Assembly: GCF_030272615.1 (NCBI RefSeq)
Contig: NC_081411.1
Coordinates: 827,568,897 to 827,632,896 of the forward strand
Reading direction: 5' to 3'
Length of the DNA stretch: 64,000 nt
Source of the DNA: Cryptomeria japonica
Taxonomy: Eukaryota > Streptophyta > Pinopsida > Cupressales > Cupressaceae
Each line of letters starts with the position of its first letter. The stretch's first letter is position 1. The position numbers and the translations under genes are program-made. A model generated the notes under the pieces. That model saw only the letters and a program-made list of their open reading frames with translations. It had not been told where the DNA came from and did no database searches. Shown here in pieces: positions 1-11,309 of this stretch.

Positions 1-100
1 TGAATGAAGAAAATTGTTGAATGCACCTGTGTGGAATCCGTCTAATCCAAACCACTAGCCTCTTGCTGATGGTAAGTGCGCCTTGGGTGGTGTTGTGACC
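1..100 (+). repeat. LTR-edge-like fragment shared with 6.83 kb
   Basis: A segment around 42-95 (AATCCAAACCACTAGC, then TCTTGCTGAT and CGCCTTG) recurs with small changes at about 6836-6890. The two copies flank the long single-ORF element on the plus strand, so they may be the outer parts of its two LTRs. The 5' copy is cut by the window start. Homology stops soon after CGCCTTG, so LTR identity is inference. Confidence 0.4.
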
Positions 101-536
101 ATTTCACACATCGCCCCATTTAAAATGGGGACCCCCTCTTTTTGCTCGTTTTTCGCTCGCCTTTCGCTTCGTTTTTTTAGGGTTTTGTTAGTTTGTCAGT
201 TGTCTGGATTAGGGTCAAGCCTTAGGGTTCCTTTTTCGATCTTTTCAGGCCAGAATCCAGTCGGTTTTGAGAGCTTTTTGAGCTTCCTTTTGTAAGATGC
301 AATTTTGAATGAAATGAATTCGCCAGAATGGTCTATTTTCAATTGGAATTTTTGAATGCAGAGTCTTAATTTGTCTAAGTGTTGAGGATGAAGTTGTGAA
401 TTTTGTCCAGTTGAGTAATTTTGACCAAATTTTGAGTTTTTTGATTTTTGATCCTGGGCATGGGGAATGATTTGTTTTTGCCTTGTGAAGTGATTAAACT
501 TGTGAAATCATGATATTTTGGCTTGTAGGAGCAAAA

Positions 537-2293
537 TCGCTCCTGTCCCTCAGTGAAGGACCGGAGCTCGTTTTCAAAGATCTTACTGTCTCTACAGGAT
601 CAAGACAAATTTTGAAATGGAAGTGATAAAGAAAGGCGTGATCTTTCCGTTGGATATAAATTGAAGAATTTCACGAACACAGAAATGCCTCAGGAGTCAA
701 AATCGCTCTTGTCCCTCAGTGAAGGATCGGAGCTCAAAATCAAATATTGCTTTGTTCTTGCAGGAGTTTAACAACTTGACGATTTGAAGAGGTCCAAAGA
801 AGTGCATTTTATCAGTTGAATATAATTTGAAGGCACAAACATGAAGAAAAGAGAACCAAAATGCCAAAATCGCTCCTGTCCCTCAGTCAGGGACCAGGGC
901 GAAGTCTATTGTAGCTCCTGTCCCTCTCCTAGGGACCAGAGCGAAATTCTTCATTAGGCATGTTTTGGGCAAAGATCAAGCAAGTTTTAAGTTCGAAGGC
1001 AAGAAAGGAGGTGAATTGAACCTGTTGAAGACGAATTGAAGATTATAAAACATCAACAAGGGACCCAAATGCCCAAGTTCGCTCCTGTCCCTCAGTCAGG
1101 GACCAAAGCGATTTTTACCTTAGACAAATTTCTTGCCAAGTTACAATGAATCCCAAGGCATGGATGAGTGAAACGGAGTACTACAAGACCATTGAAGATA
1201 ATTTTTGAAGTTAGCAAAGTGAGATGAAGCCTACAAGAGCTATATCGCTCCTGTCCCTCAGTCAGGGACCAGGGCGATATGATGGTTATATTGCCTTTCC
1301 TCCAAGTTTAAAACTCTCCAGGTCAAGATAAAAGGTGGCGAGGGCGTTTCGAAGCGTCTCAATGAAGAACAAAGTTACAAGGATCGCCAAAATGAAGGAT
1401 TTGCACTTAAATACCTAGGTTCGCTCCTGTCCCTCAGGCAGGGACCAGAGCGAAATCTTCATGAGGACCTAGATTTCGAAAGTTGATCACGTTTCAAGTG
1501 TCCAAGGGGATCAAAAGGACTACATTTTACCCAATGAAGGCAATGGCGAGTTGAAGAAAGCAAGCAAGAGCTCAAAACCTTGAAGTTCGCTCCTGTCCCT
1601 CAGTCAGGGACCAGGGCGATATTTACTATATTTGCCAATTCATTCAAAATTCACGCCAAGTCAAGGTTGTACAAGGTTGCACAAGGTCTAAGGCGTCTTA
1701 AGAAGATGATATGCAAGGGTTTCGAACGTCAAAGGGTCATCAATTTGAACAAGGAAGCTATATCGCTCTTGTCCCTCAGTCAGGGACCAAGGCGATTTAC
1801 ACAAGATCCTTCATTTTCCTTCAAATGCATGTCAAAGCAAGGTCGCACAAGATCAAGATCGTCGTTTGGAAGGCAATGAACGAGGAGTTAAAATCAAGAA
1901 CGAAGAATTTCAAGCTAGAGCACTAAGATCGCTCCTGTCCCTCACCAAGGGACCAGGGCGATAATCCTCCAAACATCTTAATGCCTTGTATAAAACAAGT
2001 GATACAAGCATGGAGTAAAGAAACAACGTTATTACTCGCCTTATGATGGAGATTGGAGATCAAAGATACAAGATCGAGGAGAAAACATCTAGTTCGCTCC
2101 TGTCCCTCTCCAAGGGACCAGGGCGATATCACCACAAAAGGATATTCATTTTCAAGGTCAAGTCACCCAAGTTTGAAATTCCTAGCAAAAATGCCAACTT
2201 CAACGTAAGGATGAAGATTTTGAACGTCAAAAGTGCAAGAATCAAGACCAAGTTGATGGATCGCTCCTATCCCTCAGTCAGGGACCAGGGCGA
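537..2293 (+). repeat. Tandem array of ~166-bp units with a conserved hairpin
   Basis: Twelve copies of a 33-bp imperfect palindrome (5' arm TCGCTCCTGTCCCT, short loop, 3' arm AGGGACCAGGGCGA) start at 537, 703, 870, 912, 1079, 1245, 1421, 1587, 1763, 1929, 2094 and 2261. Spacing is 165-167 bp, except two steps of 176 and one extra copy 42 bp after its neighbour. About 12 of 14 arm positions pair, counting one G-T wobble. The roughly 133-bp stretches between copies are recognisably related but strongly diverged, whereas the palindrome is nearly invariant. Loops differ between copies (CAGTC, CTCCT, CAGGC, CACCA, CTCCA) while arms stay complementary. The array lies upstream of the 3111-6330 ORF in the same element and would form a highly structured leader or promoter region. 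Confidence 0.9.
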
Positions 2294-2610
2294 TGAGGTT
2301 TGTACTTTTCCACTCTCCAATTTTGGCGCTCAAACACTTTTTTTGAATTTATTTAAATGCTAGAAAATTCGATAAGTTGGAAAATTCAATTAAATGGCAT
2401 TTAAAATTTGCGCAAAATATTAATTAATTATTTTTGCCTTGTAAAAAAATCGAATTTATTAATTAATAAACGATGGCATTTAATAATTAATTATTAATCA
2501 AATGGAGCGCTTGGTTTATGAAAGTCGGCCTTTGTTATTTATTTAAAAAATCGTTTTAATTGCTATATTTTGCAAAAAGTCGGCCTAAAGGGATGGGTGG
2601 TATGAGCGCT

Positions 2611-2617
2611 TATAAAG
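2611..2617 (+). promoter_or_regulatory. Candidate TATA box
   Basis: TATAAAG sits just after the hairpin array and about 500 bp before the ATG of the long ORF. Position and sequence fit a plant core promoter, but an AT-rich region gives chance matches. No start site can be seen. Confidence 0.3.
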
Positions 2618-3110
2618 GGAGGTGAAGATTTTCATTTTCACATTATCCTTTTATCATTTCATATGCGATTTGGAATTTAGCAAAGGTGGTGCGAAATTAT
2701 CATTCAAAAGGTGGTGCGAAGTATCATCAAAGGAGGTGCGAACTTGAAGTTTGGATTTAGGCGAACTTGCCAAAGACCACATCAAAGACATCTCCAAGGG
2801 TGGCGAAGTTGTTTAATTGAAGATCACGTCAAGGCCATCTAGCATTAATTTTTTCCTGGGCGAATTCCTCTATTTTGCATTCTAGTGTTAGCTCTTTAGT
2901 GAGGTATGGCGATATGATTTTATCATTTTAGTTTTGAATTGTTGATCGTCATAGCCTAAGTTTTGAATTTTGAATTTTGAATTCCACTAGCTCAATCATT
3001 TTTAGGAAATGATAACTCAAAGACTTATCATGATGTTTCCTAAAATTTACTCTCTAATCTATGTTATTTATTGCAAAATTTAGTTTCTCATTATGAAATG
3101 TTGTGTAGTT

Positions 3111-6100
3111 ATGGCGACCCCGAAGGCGGGAGCATCCACCAGTCGTCCAGCTCTCATGAAGGAAGATCAAAGGACCGAAGAAGTGGAGACCAAGATCGTG
3201 TCGAAGTGGAGCAACATTGGAGATACCAACTTGGGTAACTTCAGCACGAAGAAGTTTCGAGAGGTCCCTTACATTGGCAAGCCATCACCTGTCGCCCGGA
3301 GAATAATCGAGTGGCATCATTAAGGCGGCCGGCTTTCCTCCAGCAGTTCAGTGCCATGAGTTGATGATCGAGTGTGCTCGTCATTATGATCCTCAGTCCA
3401 GAACGATCGTGTCCAATGAAGGAAACACTTTGGCGTACCTTTCAGAGGAAGCTATAAGTGAAGCTTTCCATCTTCCAGAGCACAGAGACATGATATACAA
3501 GAGCATTGAAGGAGCCAGGTCAATGTACGAAGATGATCCAGATGCTTGTCTAAGCATTATCAACAAGAACTGGTTACTCAAGAGTCGTCCTCGCCTGAGC
3601 AAGATCCCGAACACTCCGCACAGGATTGATTTCCAGGAGGAGTACAGAGATTTGATCACAATGCTCAACTGAGTTACAGGAGCCCCTCACGCCTTCTATT
3701 TTGAGAAGTGGATGTTCTACTTCATCCAGGTGATTGTTCAAGGGAAAGGAACCATACATTGGGCTAGAATGATTAGCCATTGCTTGGACGTACAATTAAG
3801 GAGACTCAAGGCTACCAAGTCCTTCCACATGAGTTCATACGTCATCTATGCCTTGATCAGGAGCTTTGAGTACGCAGGACTACCTCATAGAGGAGTGATT
3901 GGAAGAGGACCCGACGAGGTCAGAGTTTGTGATTCCTATGTCCACTTACATCATCCGCCAGGAAGCAACTACAAGCTAGTTAATGATAACTTCACGATGA
4001 ATATCACAAGGACGTTGCAAGGCGGGATTCACAACAGATTATCTCAGGATGCACAGGAATTAATAAAGAGGTATGGTGCTTGGTTTATTCAGTTTCCGAA
4101 GTTCACTTATATTAGAGTGCATGGATGTCCTTCACCTCCATACATGTTGCCGAGATATCCGACAGATAGAATTGTGTTACTTGAAGTAACAAGACAGTTG
4201 GCGGCATATGCAAAGGCATTCAGACACAGACATGGGAATGGAGTTCCGGTACCTATCATTTTGGGCAATTCAGTTGAGGTATGTCCTAATGCTTTAGCCA
4301 TGGATGACGCAGAGAAGGAGTTAGCCTTGTATTCTTTTTCATCTTTTGCTTTGAGAGAAAGCTTTGATCCACATGGATATTTAGAGGAGACAGTCGGCAG
4401 GAAGTTTAAGCATGAGTATCAAATAGAAGATTTTATGATGAATCTCTTAGATGATCTTGAAGTGAAACGAAAATTGCATTCTAGATTGCCTTTGGATTTC
4501 ATCAGGAAATGCAGGATTTACAGAGTGGCTGACCAAGCTCAGGACAGTGGCAGACATATCCAGTCGTCCTATGATCGAGAAAGCAAATCAATAAGGTTAG
4601 ATTGGAATGAGCCCGAGGTCGTGGATTTAGATGCTTTGATGGCTCCAGTCTTGTCTTGTACTCGCAGATGGGTTGACGTACAACATCAAAAGTTGAGAGA
4701 GCAAGGCATAGCTATGACTTTCACTTTGGAAGAGAAACCAGCCGAAGGTGGAGCTAGTGTGAGCGAAGGAAATCCTAATCCTAGAAATTCAGGTGAAGGT
4801 AACCTTCGATGTGCAAGTGAAGGCAATCTCCATCCAAGAGGTTCGAAGAGGAAAGAAAGACCAGAAAAGAGAGAATCTTCAAAGAAGAAGCAAGGGGCCA
4901 ACCGGGATCGTTCATCCGGTACATCTTCTAGACCAGAGAAGAGTACACTTCAAGTGGAAGAATCCATGGAGTCGATGGTACAAAACGATAGGCAGGAAGA
5001 AGGACAGGGACCGCAAGGATCACCAGATGGATCTCTCCAAGATTATGAACTAGATGAAGATAAAGAAGACAACGAAATAACATCTCCTCCTAGAAAAGAA
5101 GAAGTAGTACATAAGGAAATTCAAGTCAAAGAGACAAGATCAGCTATCCCAGATTGGTTGAAGGAAAGATTAACCAAGGTGATCGTGATAGAGGACGAAG
5201 ATAATATAATTGATTTAGAGAGCCTTGTTGGACGTTCTCACGAAGTAACAGAGAAGAGAAAGGCTACCAAGATGTCCAAGATGATTCGAGATGAGACTGG
5301 ATCCAGAAAACTGCAGATAGCTACACCGGCAGTAGACAAATATGAAGGTGAGATCCTAGCAGAGGAATATGATATACAGACTTTTGAGCTAGGACCATCC
5401 ACAGCAGAGCAGACACTAGATGATGCCACCGATTCGTTTGAGGCATTAAAAGACAAGCTTAGAGAAGAAATGGAAAAGAATAGAAAGCTTGAGAGAGAGG
5501 TCAGTGCATGGAGGACATATTTCAGTCATCTCAATGAACCTTTGGGACGTCAGGATCCAGCTAGATCACCAGTGCAGGCACTTCCCCTTCAACCAATTAA
5601 TGAGGCAGAAAGATTTAGGAATATGGTCCAGCGTATGAGTACTTGGATGGATAAATCTCATACAGTTGCCGTAGAATTTGTAACAAGGATGATGAAGATT
5701 ATTCATCAAGCTATCCAGGTTCTTGAGATAATCCACAATTTGATGATAACAGTAGCCGCATTTGCTCATACCAAAGATGTTATCATTCCTGTCTTGAAAG
5801 TAATTAGACACACATCAAGGAAGGTATTAGCGCAAGAAAAGATCATGGATGGAGGACCTCACAGTTTGCTTCAGTGGTCAACCTTACTCCATATGAAGAG
5901 TGTTTTCTTTGAGGACATCAGTACTAGATGTAGCCAAGTTGAGGAGGTGATCAATCCGATCCAGGACAGAGTATTTGAGGTACTACGTACCATTCTTGGC
6001 AGGAGGATCGAGGTCGAGACAGATGTGGATATGCAGGGATTAGAGGATAGAATCAAGGTCATCTTTTGTAAGGACGCTAATGTCACAGACGAGCAATATG

Positions 6101-6330
6101 ATCAGATGTTTGCCACCATGCTCTTGATTGAAAGAACAAAGGAACTTGAATTTTCATGGGACGCAGCTCTTCTAGATGCATTCGATCAGGTCATCCACTT
6201 GGAAGAAAGTATGAAGAATCTTCCCGAGATTCCAATTGCTGAGATCGAAGGAATTGTATCAAGATTCATTGCATATGCTAAAAAGGAACATTGGAAAGGG
6301 AATAAGATTCTAGATGAGAGGTTGTTATAG
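3111..6330 (+). pseudogene. Large unrecognised Gag-like ORF of a non-autonomous LTR element
   Basis: About 1,070 codons beginning MATPKAGASTSRP. The ATG at 3111 is preferred over an in-frame one at 3093 because it has the better context. The frame is broken twice: a 1-nt shift near 3310 (the protein resumes as IIKAAGFPPAVQC) and a TGA at 3670-3672. After that, 3673-6330 is fully open. The N-terminal 400 residues look globular. A charged Glu/Lys/Ser-rich linker follows (about 4740-5250), then a probable coiled coil around KDKLREEMEKNRKLEREV, then a helical C-terminal part. I see no zinc knuckle, protease DSG/DTG, reverse transcriptase or integrase motif. A polypurine tract and LTR-like sequence follow, so a structural protein of a retroelement is the best inference. 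I do not recognise the family. Confidence 0.6.
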
Positions 6331-6418
6331 ATGACATGGCACCTTAATTGTCATTGGTTTATGTCTCCTAGGTTTTTGTGCCAAATTTAATATTTGGCTA
6401 TGCATTTAATATTGTTCA

Positions 6419-6433
6419 GTAAAAAGGAGGCCA
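6419..6433 (+). other. Polypurine tract
   Basis: A purine-rich run (GTAAAAAGGAGG) lies about 90 bp after the stop of the long ORF and directly before TGTAACAAACCC, where an LTR would start. This is the expected place for the plus-strand primer of an LTR retrotransposon. Confidence 0.5.
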
Positions 6434-6435
6434 TT

Positions 6436-7176
6436 TGTAACAAACCCTAATTAGGGTTTAGGTGTCATGATCTTGACCGTTGATCTACTTTCAATCTGGA
6501 CCATTCATTGTAATTGAGGATGCTATTTATACCCTCATTTTCATTTCATTTATAATAGATAATAGTTAAGAGATTAGAGAGAGAGTTTGATGTATTAGAG
6601 AGATTAGAGTTAGAAGTAATTTGCTTTTGTAGCAAGATTGAGTTTGAGGAAAGGAATTCAAGCAATTGTTGTACATGATGACTTTGAAATCAATGAAATA
6701 TTGAAGTTATGGTGTTTTGTTGCAACTTTCTTGGTTATCTTCATGGTTGTTTAATTCATTTGAATCATGCTCAATCAAAGTAGTGTATTAAATTGAAGGA
6801 TAAAGTGTGAGACTTGATCTTTGGTAGGATTCGTAATCCAAACCACTAGCTTCTTGCTGATTGTAGGAACGCCTTGCATGGTCGACTGGAGATATTTGAA
6901 TCACTTAACCTTCAATCATTATTGTATCTTGGATATGTACCTTCGTGGTAGTGTCTTTGATCTTTGATGCGTTGAAAATCATTTTGTTACCTTAGAAGAT
7001 CGCATCAATTTCAATTGAGTTGTTATTTTATGGCGAAATTGAAGTTGGTAGAATCTTGCCAAGTCTTGTCCACATGAAGTCATTCTTAGGGTTAGATTAG
7101 ATTAGATCTCTTGCAAACCCTATCCTTTTGTTATTTTTTGAAAGCTTCTTTAGTTTAGTAAAATTTTGGAATTTCG
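6436..7176 (+). mobile_element. Probable 3' LTR of the long single-ORF element
   Basis: Begins TGTAAC after a polypurine tract. It holds a TATA-like CTATTTATACC at about 6529-6539 and includes the AATCCAAACCACTAGC segment shared with the window start. The 3' boundary near 7176 is uncertain, and no target duplication can be checked because the 5' end of the element lies outside the window. Confidence 0.45.
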
Positions 7177-7385
7177 GAGTGTAAGGCCCCTTGAGGACAC
7201 AGCAAATCACATCATACCGCTGGAAGCTTATCCACACGTAGAGACCCTACTAACCAGAACATTGGAGTCATCCTAACTGATCCTTCATGCGAATCTTTAG
7301 CAGTTAGAGACTTTATTCAAGAGAGGATAAGATGCCTTTAGGTATTTTATTCTGTGTATGATGGTGTACAAAATACATGTCAACA
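7177..7385 (+). repeat. Dispersed direct repeat, copy 1
   Basis: About 209 bp starting GAGTGTAAGGCCCC and ending in CAACA. It is roughly 80% similar by eye to 7714-7920, sharing CTTATCCACACGTAGAGA, AGAGAGGATAAGAT and TATTTTATTCTGTGT. Probably the end of an unidentified LTR or other repeat. The sequence between the copies shows no clear gene. Confidence 0.65.
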
Positions 7386-7713
7386 GGTGGTCAACTGGAA
7401 TAAAATGAGCTTAATCTTAAGTCGTTACCCGTCTATTGTTTCATGCATTATCATGAATGGTGATCAGTGATTGATGGTGTACGATTTGAGCATATTGGAA
7501 GCACCCCTTAGAAGATTTCATTGAGCTGGTGTCGAATTGTTCAAGCCTGATGGTGAGACCCAGCCCAGTAGGACTCCACCTAGTCATTCATTCATCTTCT
7601 CGCATTCTAGGTAGTAGAGTAGACTTCTTGAACCTTGCATCTTTTGCCATTTGTTTGTCTTCCAGTTAGTTGGTAGGACTTGTGATTCCACCAAATCAGA
7701 CGTTCTGGTCATT

Positions 7714-7920
7714 GAGTGTAAGTCCCCTTGTGATTCCAGCAAATCATATCATACCACAGAGAGCTTATCCACACGTAGAGATCCTACAATAAAGAACCTT
7801 GGAGTTACTCTGACTGATCCTTCAGCGAGATCTTCAGCAGTCGGGAACTTTGTTCAAGAGAGGATAAGATACTTAGGTATTTTATTCTGTGTTCGCATGT
7901 GCATAAAAAACACATCAACA
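7714..7920 (+). repeat. Dispersed direct repeat, copy 2
   Basis: Second copy of the repeat at 7177-7385, also ending in CAACA. An open frame runs through it, but the other copy is not open in that frame, so I do not call a gene. Confidence 0.65.
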
Positions 7921-8575
7921 CGGAGTTGGTTCCTATCACCTAAAGAAATTTAGTCTTTCACATGCATTATTTGGAGTGCTACAGTTTCATTTTGTTTCCA
8001 TTTTCAAACAAATAGATTGTTTGTAGAATATTTTTTCCATCTTTACAGAAAATAGAAAATCTATTTTTCACGAACTTTCAGAAATTTAGATTTTTTGTCT
8101 GTAAGTGTTCATATTTTTCCTTTTCTCAGACCCAAGGCTTTTGCTCTGGATTTGTAATAGTTATAGTAATTGAACGGTACCAAACCTACTTTATCAGCCT
8201 CTGAGGCAGACATTGACAATGCCTTCGCACTAGAATATTCATAGAGTAGATAACTGGAAATCAGAAATGCTTAATCAGTGGAAGAAGTTGTAAATGCTCC
8301 CTTGATTGCATTAAGAGACTTTATAGAACAATTTAATTCTTTATCATTGCATACTTTGATTGTGACAATGGACAGAAGACAAGTGGGAGGCAGCACTAGG
8401 GAAGAGGATTGTTGACAAGAACTTGGGAGTGGAGAAGGAAGGTTGGAACCCCTTGATCATGTGTAAAAACTAAAAATCCTTGTGTTGACTTTAATAGGAG
8501 TGATGAAAATTTATTTAATTATGGCAGTCACAGACATAGGATGAGGACAACATAATTTAGAGGGTGATGGAAAAG
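7921..8575. other. No gene seen
   Basis: AT-rich sequence with stops in all frames and no motif I recognise. Confidence 0.5.
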
Positions 8576-9060
8576 ATTTCTCATCCATAGGTTTGATTGC
8601 TGTAGCACAGTTATTAGGCTGAAAGTTTGGATGGACAAGTTGTCCTATGCTCTAATGAAATCCTATGAGGGATTCTCAAAAAGGAGCTTGCTGATTGATG
8701 ATGAGCCGAGGCTGCTAAGGAAGAGGGAAGTCAGTCAGAATAATCATTTGGGACCAATTTTTGACTGTATTTCATCATAACTTAGAGAATTATATCCTGA
8801 AGAATTACTTCTTGGCCCTCAAGAACATGCAACAAGTGATCATGGCATATTAGTCCAGGGAATTCTGAATTCTCCAAAGCCATCTTGTTTGTAGAACATA
8901 TTTCCTCCTATGGCGTGGTTAATATGTACATTGATGAATTAAATGAGTTTATGAGAGGGCATGTTAAGGCTTTGAGGCTGGCTTTTCTTGAGACTGCGAT
9001 TCAACATGCTAAGTATGCTCAAATGTTGCTAGCAATTACCTTAGAATAGGGCCACCTTTT
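8576..9060 (+). pseudogene. Unidentified decayed coding stretch
   Basis: Reading on the plus strand with two or three frame changes gives protein-like sequence: KVWMDKLSYALMKSYEGFSK, then YPEELLLGPQEHATSDHGIL, then ISSYGVVNMYIDELNEF and RGHVKALRLAFLETAIQ. Composition and absence of low complexity suggest a former protein-coding exon or processed copy, but stops and frameshifts break it. I do not recognise the family, and it has no transposase, RT or nucleotide-binding motif. Confidence 0.35.
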
Positions 9061-10827
9061 AAAATTAATTCAATGCCGAAGAAAGAGCTAAGAAGTGAAG
9101 AAAAATCAAATTGTTCTTACTTTACTACTGGGCAGTCAAAAATAAGGATAGTAAGCCCTGCTACCTTTCCCAATTTACTATCAAAAAGGGAACTTTTTAG
9201 CTGCAAAAATGTTCTGAGGAAAATAAGTGCAAGGCCCTTGGCAGAGTTCACATGATTGAGCTAGCAAATGAAGGTCATGAAGGAATAGCCGAGAATGAAG
9301 ATGAAGAAGCATAAAAAGAAGAGGAAAATACCCATGTCTAGGACCAAGAATAACAAGATATCCCAACTGCCATCCTTGTTTCTATGTTGGGAATCACCCA
9401 ATATTGCTATGTTAGGAATCATATGAAGGGAATAATGATGGAGGCCTCCACTGGTTCCAACAACATTCATAACTTCATAGACTAAAAATTTTAATGAGAT
9501 CCATGGGCTTAAGAGTTGGGCTTAAGAGTTGTACTGCTATAAACTTCTCGATTATCAATGGCCAATGACACTATGATGGATTGTAAGAGCTGGTTGAAGG
9601 AGTCAAATTGTAGTTGGACAAATCTTGCTATTTTTGTTTTGTGGCCATTGTAAAGACGTAAAACGTTTTAAATTTAGTAATAAAACGAAATACTCTTTAT
9701 TCTTAAATAAACTCATAATTCTTTTAATAAGTCTATTTTCTTCCATTATTCCATTCTTAGCTCTAAATGATCCTTCCATTGAAATCATAATAAACACGAG
9801 ATTTCTATAAAGAGATAAAGATTCTTTATTCAATAGGAATTTGTAAGTAGTATCTCACTCATAACTACATACAATACTTAGGACTTTCAAATGCCTTAAG
9901 TTCATATAACAAGAAAAACATAAAGTAAAGGATGAGATGCGTCCATTGATTTGCAATCCAAAGCCATCTTCAATGCAATCTTTAGAATAAAGACGAGAAC
10001 AAGATTCAGGTGCTTTTTCCACCCAACCTTGAAGCTTACACTTCCTCAGAATTCTTGGTCAATCAAGAATACCCGACCTTGCACGAATTGCTTAGCAAAA
10101 AGAATTCGATGGACTAGATGGAATCTAGTGCGTGTCTAGAATGATACATGCATTTTGAATTTTCTAATTCCATAAAGACACAAGCAAGGTCAATCAAGGA
10201 TATGGTAGAGAGTGTATAAAATATATCCATCTATTTCAATGGTCAATAAGTTACTCGACTGAGTATAATGCCATGCATAGCAATAAAATATAGTTTGGAA
10301 AAGCAAACTATTTTCTCTATGATTCCACATTTGGAACCCGTCCCGGAAGGTAACTTTCCCCAAACACAAACATATCTAGCTTTTCTAATATTCATATGAA
10401 ATCAGGAGAATTATATAGAAGACAATCTTTCTTTTCTCATGTCTAGCTTCCCATTTCTCGCATGATAAAATTACAATCTTCAAGGAAAACAATCTTTCGT
10501 TTAAGAGATATAGAAGAAACAATCTTTCGTTTACAACCAAATTGCATCTAATAAGAAAACAATCTTTCGCTTCTATCTTTACAAGTAAAATTCAGAAATA
10601 GAAATTATAAGTACACATTCTTTCATCTTTTCTCATAAAATCCAATAGCGTAATCATGCATCTTATGGTTTCAAATTCTAAGTATAGAGTGCATAAGTTC
10701 TCTATTGTATTTTGCACCTTCACACCGATCCTCCATAGAGTTACATTGAAAAGTATAGCAAGTGTATCTTTTTGCAAGTTGTTTCCTATTCTGTGAGAAA
10801 AGATATAAAATCAATTTATATGCACCT
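9061..10827. other. Degenerate AT-rich sequence
   Basis: No gene supported. A short motif, ACAATCTTTCGTTT or close variants, recurs at about 10424, 10485, 10518 and 10557. Otherwise anonymous sequence up to the copia-type LTR at 10828. Confidence 0.5.
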
Positions 10828-11296
10828 TGTTGGTGTAAATAAATATTCATCATGGATATTATTACACCTTACTTAAGTTTACTTAGGAAATGCATTTCAT
10901 AGTAGTTTGGGTATGAGACACTTGGGTGTTTGTGTCACATTGAGATAGTGTGTGTAGGAGAATTTCCACCTTTTATGGTGTGATCTTGTTGTTACACTCC
11001 ACATTCAGTGGGCGATCCACCTCATGTGGAATATTATATTGTTTCTCCTACCTACCCACACCTATTTCCTACCTACTCTTGTTTCTTATTGAGCCACATG
11101 TCATGTTTGTGTGCTCACATATCCATATAGCCTTGCCTATATAAGCAGGCTCATATTCATTGTATAAACAACGATCGATTGATGATCCAGTTGATCAGTA
11201 TTTTCATCTTGATAGAATACAGTTTATTTCTATCATCTATTTTGTTCTCTCTTATTTGTGATTTCCATTGCCTCTTGATCTTGGCAAAATCTTACA
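10828..11296 (+). mobile_element. 5' LTR of a Gag-Pro copia-type element
   Basis: Starts TGTTGGTGTAAAT and ends TTACA immediately before a tRNA-Met primer-binding site, giving a 469-bp LTR. The first 40 bases can fold (GGTGTAAATAA against TTATTACACC). A TATA box lies 160 bp before the end. No matching 3' LTR was found after the Gag-Pro ORF, so the element appears to have lost its 3' end. Confidence 0.75.
11138..11145 (+). promoter_or_regulatory. TATA box in LTR
   Basis: CTATATAAG within the 10828-11296 LTR, at the expected place for the retroelement promoter. Confidence 0.6.
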
Positions 11297-11309
11297 TGGT
11301 ATCAGAGCC
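11297..11309 (+). other. Primer-binding site (initiator tRNA-Met)
   Basis: TGGTATCAGAGCC directly abuts the LTR end. It is the standard complement to the 3' end of plant initiator tRNA-Met used by copia elements. Confidence 0.85.

Noticed and set aside
537-2293. CRISPR-like regular array
   Set aside because: The 33-bp repeats are evenly spaced, but the spacers are 133 bp, related to one another, and the context is a plant retroelement.
7651-7953. 100-residue open frame
   Set aside because: It lies within one copy of a repeat whose other copy is not open, and it shows no domain.
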